Assembly (NCBI RefSeq): GCF_000219535.2
Contig: NZ_CP007806.1
Coordinates: 4,402,501 to 4,466,500, forward strand
Length of the DNA: 64,000 nucleotides
Direction: 5' to 3'
DNA from: Brevibacillus laterosporus LMG 15441
GTDB taxonomy: Bacteria > Bacillota > Bacilli > Brevibacillales > Brevibacillaceae
Both the position numbers and the translations under genes were made by a program. Within the stretch, counting starts at the first letter, position 1. The number at the start of each line of letters is the position of its first letter. Of this stretch, positions 61,877 through 64,000 are shown one piece after another. The notes beneath the pieces are model-generated. The model did no database searches, was not told the DNA's origin, and saw nothing but the letters and a program-made list of their open reading frames with translations.

Positions 61877-62470
61877 TTAATCCCATTCATATCTTTGTTG
61901 TAGCCACGGATCTCCGTACATATGATAGCCATTCTTCTCCCAAAACCCTGGCTTATCCTTATCCAAAAACTCAATCCCACGAACCCATTTTGCGCTTTTC
62001 CAAAAGTAAAGATGCGGGATAACAAATCGAAGCGGATATCCGTGGTCAGGTGTCAAATCCTCACCATTATGCTTAAACGCAAATAAGTTCCCTTTTGCCA
62101 TAAAATCCTCCAATGGCATATTGGTTGTCCAGCCTTCTTCTGCATGGAGCATCACATATTTGGCTTCTGGCTTAATGGTAACCAACTTCACTACTTCCTC
62201 TACCGGAACACCCTCCCAGACATTATCTAGCTTGGACCAGCCTGTCACGCAGTGGATGTCATTGCGTACTTCTCCGACTGACAGCCCTTTAAACTCAGAG
62301 AAACTTAGCGTCTTCTCCTCCTCTACTGCTCCAAAAATTCGAAAATCCCACTGACTCAAGTCTTTGTACTCTGGCACATTACCATAATGAAGCACAGGAA
62401 AGCCTGTCGTTACCTTTTGATTAGGTGGAACGCGATCATCTTTTGATCCGCGGCTTAATCCATAAAACAC
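61877..62470 (-). CDS. YuiH-like sulfite-oxidase-family molybdopterin protein
   Basis: 197 residues, the size of the molybdopterin-binding domain alone. HYGNVPEYKDLSQWDFRIFG, IHCVTGWSKLDNVWEGVPVE (the Cys would ligate molybdenum), MLHAEEGWTTNMPLEDFM, HGYPLRFVIPHLYFWKSAKW and the last segment GFWEKNGYHMYGDPW are all typical. No signal peptide and no fused dimerisation or heme domain. Probably cytosolic; the substrate is unknown. GTG 62470 follows AGGAGCG. It is 14 nt after the CoA-binding gene. Confidence 0.88.
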   Translation of the reverse strand: MFYGLSRGSKDDRVPPNQKVTTGFPVLHYGNVPEYKDLSQWDFRIFGAVEEEKTLSFSEFKGLSVGEVRNDIHCVTGWSKLDNVWEGVPVEEVVKLVTIKPEAKYVMLHAEEGWTTNMPLEDFMAKGNLFAFKHNGEDLTPDHGYPLRFVIPHLYFWKSAKWVRGIEFLDKDKPGFWEKNGYHMYGDPWLQQRYEWD

Positions 62471-62484
62471 ATCTCATCGCTCCT

Positions 62485-62916
62485 TTATTTGCGTACCAAA
62501 ATGGCATGGTCTACCTTGATGCAATGGTCCATAACCGCTGTTATCCCTTGCTCTTCTACTAGCTGAGCTGCTTCTTCGTTATAAATTCCTTGCTGTAGCC
62601 AAAAGACCTTAGGCTTATGAGCCATCTTGATGGTATCTTCTGCAACAGGCAGAGTATCTTCACTGCGACGGAACACATTTACAATGTCAACCGGAGTTTT
62701 AATATCAGCAAGGGACGCAATCACTTTCTCACCCAATACCGTTTCCCCTGCAATAATCGGGTTAACGGGGATTACGTGATATCCTGCATGCTGTAAAGCC
62801 TCGGCAATCATATAGCTCGTGCGATCTGGCCGATTAGAGCAGCCTACTACTGCAATCGTTTTTGCCTCTTCTAAAATTGTTCTGCGCTCGTCATTGGTTG
62901 GATTTGTAAATGCCAT
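62485..62916 (-). CDS. CoA-binding domain protein (YccU-like)
   Basis: 143 residues with one Rossmann-like CoA-binding domain. TIAVVGCSNRPDRTSYMIAE, YHVIPVNPIIAGETVLGEKV, VDIVNVFRRSED and VFWLQQGIYNEEA and the C-terminal VMDHCIKVDHA are characteristic. The small CoA-binding family has no established reaction. ATG 62916 is preceded by AGGTG. It lies between pepA and yuiH in one operon. Confidence 0.87.
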   Translation of the reverse strand: MAFTNPTNDERRTILEEAKTIAVVGCSNRPDRTSYMIAEALQHAGYHVIPVNPIIAGETVLGEKVIASLADIKTPVDIVNVFRRSEDTLPVAEDTIKMAHKPKVFWLQQGIYNEEAAQLVEEQGITAVMDHCIKVDHAILVRK

Positions 62917-62947
62917 CTTTTTTCACCTCGTTTATATTATGAACACC

Positions 62948-64000
62948 TTAATTGGCGCGTTGTAACAAAAATTGAGCAATAGAGCGAACCATTGCACCCG
63001 TAGCACCTATTGGGCCTAACGGAGTCGTTTTACTCTGAGAAGCAGTCCCAGCAATATCTACATGCACCCATGGAGTCTCTTCAGCGAACTCTTGTAAAAA
63101 TACGCCAGCGATAATTGCATGACCATATCTTCCACCCGAATTTTTTAGATCAGCAACATGGCTTTTATTTAATTCACGATACTCTGGGAATGTTGGTAAT
63201 TGCCACAAACGCTCTCCGCAGTACTGAGCAGCTTGGAGCATTTCATTAGCTAATTGCTGATTATTCGTCATCAAACCTGTCGCAACGTGCCCTAGCGCCA
63301 CTACAATTCCACCTGTTAACGTAGCGCAATCCACTAGGCAGGATACCCCTTGCTGCTTGGCATACGTGATACAATCTGCTAATACCAAACGTCCTTCAGC
63401 ATCCGTGGTGATAATCTCCACAGTTTTACCGCTCATCGTTGTTATGACATCGCCAGGCTTATATGCCGTTCCAGATGGCATATTTTCCACGCAGCCAATT
63501 ACCATCATGATATTAACGGCTGGTTGCAAGCGACCGATTGCTTCCATAGCACCAATCATCGCTGCGCTTCCACCCATATCTGTTTTCATTTCTTCCATTC
63601 CAGCTACCGGTTTAATCGAAATACCACCTGTGTCAAAGGTTACCCCTTTTCCAATTAAACCAATGACATCTTCCCACTGCTCTTTCCCTTGGTATTTGAT
63701 GACAACCACATACGGCAATTCGGCACTGCCCTGCGCGACAGATAAGACACCGCCCATGTTTAGCTCTTCCAGCTTATCTTTTGCCAGAAGCTCATAGCTC
63801 ATTCCATAACGTTTTGCTACCTCAATCGCTCTATTTGCTAATTCATGTGGAGGCAAATAATTTCCAGGCTCATTCACTAACGTACGCGCTAGATTCGTTC
63901 CTGTACTAAATGCTTGAGCGAGCTGTAATCCTGTTTCTGCTTTCGCTTCTTGCTCCTCATGGACTACAATTTCCACTGTTTGAAAAGAAGGCTTGTGTTT
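62948..64000 (-). CDS. pepA: leucyl aminopeptidase, M17 (5' end outside window)
   Basis: The visible 350 residues are the C-terminal part; the frame is open to the right edge, and a full protein would have about 500 residues. NLARTLVNEPGNYLPPHELA (linker) is followed by catalytic LIGKGVTFDTGGISIKP, TDMGGSAAMIGAM, NTDAEGRLVLADC-like ITTDAEGRLVLADCITYA and CATLTGGIVVALG, which bind two metal ions. It removes N-terminal residues from peptides in the cytosol. It is followed by the CoA-binding gene 31 nt on. Confidence 0.93.
   Translation of the reverse strand, partial: KHKPSFQTVEIVVHEEQEAKAETGLQLAQAFSTGTNLARTLVNEPGNYLPPHELANRAIEVAKRYGMSYELLAKDKLEELNMGGVLSVAQGSAELPYVVVIKYQGKEQWEDVIGLIGKGVTFDTGGISIKPVAGMEEMKTDMGGSAAMIGAMEAIGRLQPAVNIMMVIGCVENMPSGTAYKPGDVITTMSGKTVEIITTDAEGRLVLADCITYAKQQGVSCLVDCATLTGGIVVALGHVATGLMTNNQQLANEMLQAAQYCGERLWQLPTFPEYRELNKSHVADLKNSGGRYGHAIIAGVFLQEFAEETPWVHVDIAGTASQSKTTPLGPIGATGAMVRSIAQFLLQRAN

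Overview
The window looks like chromosome of a spore-forming, low-GC Firmicute, most likely a Brevibacillus or close relative. Pointers are a CotS-type spore coat protein, two soluble PAS sensor kinases of sporulation type, a Spo0E-like phosphatase, a FadR-like regulator, coproheme decarboxylase HemQ, Bacillus-order rbsRKDACB genes, and strong AGGAGG ribosome sites with frequent GTG/TTG starts. No rRNA, tRNA, CRISPR array or intact insertion sequence was found. The genus is an inference from gene content.

Layout. 1-8.5 kb: GNAT (cut by the window edge), FadR-like TetR regulator, acyl-CoA ligase, DUF952 protein, thioesterase, two paralogous histidine kinases. 8.6-15.8 kb: SurA/PrsA-like lipid-anchored or membrane chaperone, Spo0E-like peptide, CotS, polysaccharide deacetylase, aromatic acid exporter-like protein, SIMPL protein, LacI regulator, HAD phosphatase. 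15.8-22.3 kb: an exported protein of unknown function, a DeoR regulator divergent from a pseudouridine kinase/glycosidase operon with repeated operator-like sequences, a YfcC transporter, an LpdD-like protein and CutC. 22.4-26.5 kb: N-acetylglucosamine/glucose PTS operon (glcT, EIIA, nagB, EIICB) with two RAT antiterminator/terminator elements. 26.6-34.1 kb: DoxX, an unknown protein and the complete rbs operon with promoter and operators. 34.2-44.1 kb: DegV, HutI, HutU, an AraC regulator, AspA, HemQ, CoaA, a small membrane protein. 44.1-49.3 kb: SgrR-like regulator divergent from an MFS exporter, DUF3817, CapA.

49.6-55.6 kb is the most interesting part: a compact minus-strand thiazole/oxazole-modified peptide (TOMM) cluster of the heterocycloanthracin type. 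It has a SagB-type dehydrogenase with two nitroreductase-like halves, a fused E1-like/YcaO cyclodehydratase ending in a PHPHP motif, an ocin-ThiF-like leader-binding F protein, and an 82-residue precursor. The precursor core alternates Cys and Ser about ten times and is flanked by C-x-x-C steps. A hairpin separates precursor from maturases and a strong terminator closes the operon. The cluster is visibly richer in G+C than its surroundings and lies next to a decayed tyrosine recombinase.

55.6-61.5 kb is an accessory island: recombinase remnant, NUDIX hydrolase, HTH-membrane regulator, three decayed copies of a YolD-like gene, a polymorphic toxin with its likely immunity gene, and an unrecognised secreted protein. 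61.8-64 kb returns to core genes: a YuiH-like molybdoenzyme, a CoA-binding protein and leucyl aminopeptidase (cut by the window edge).
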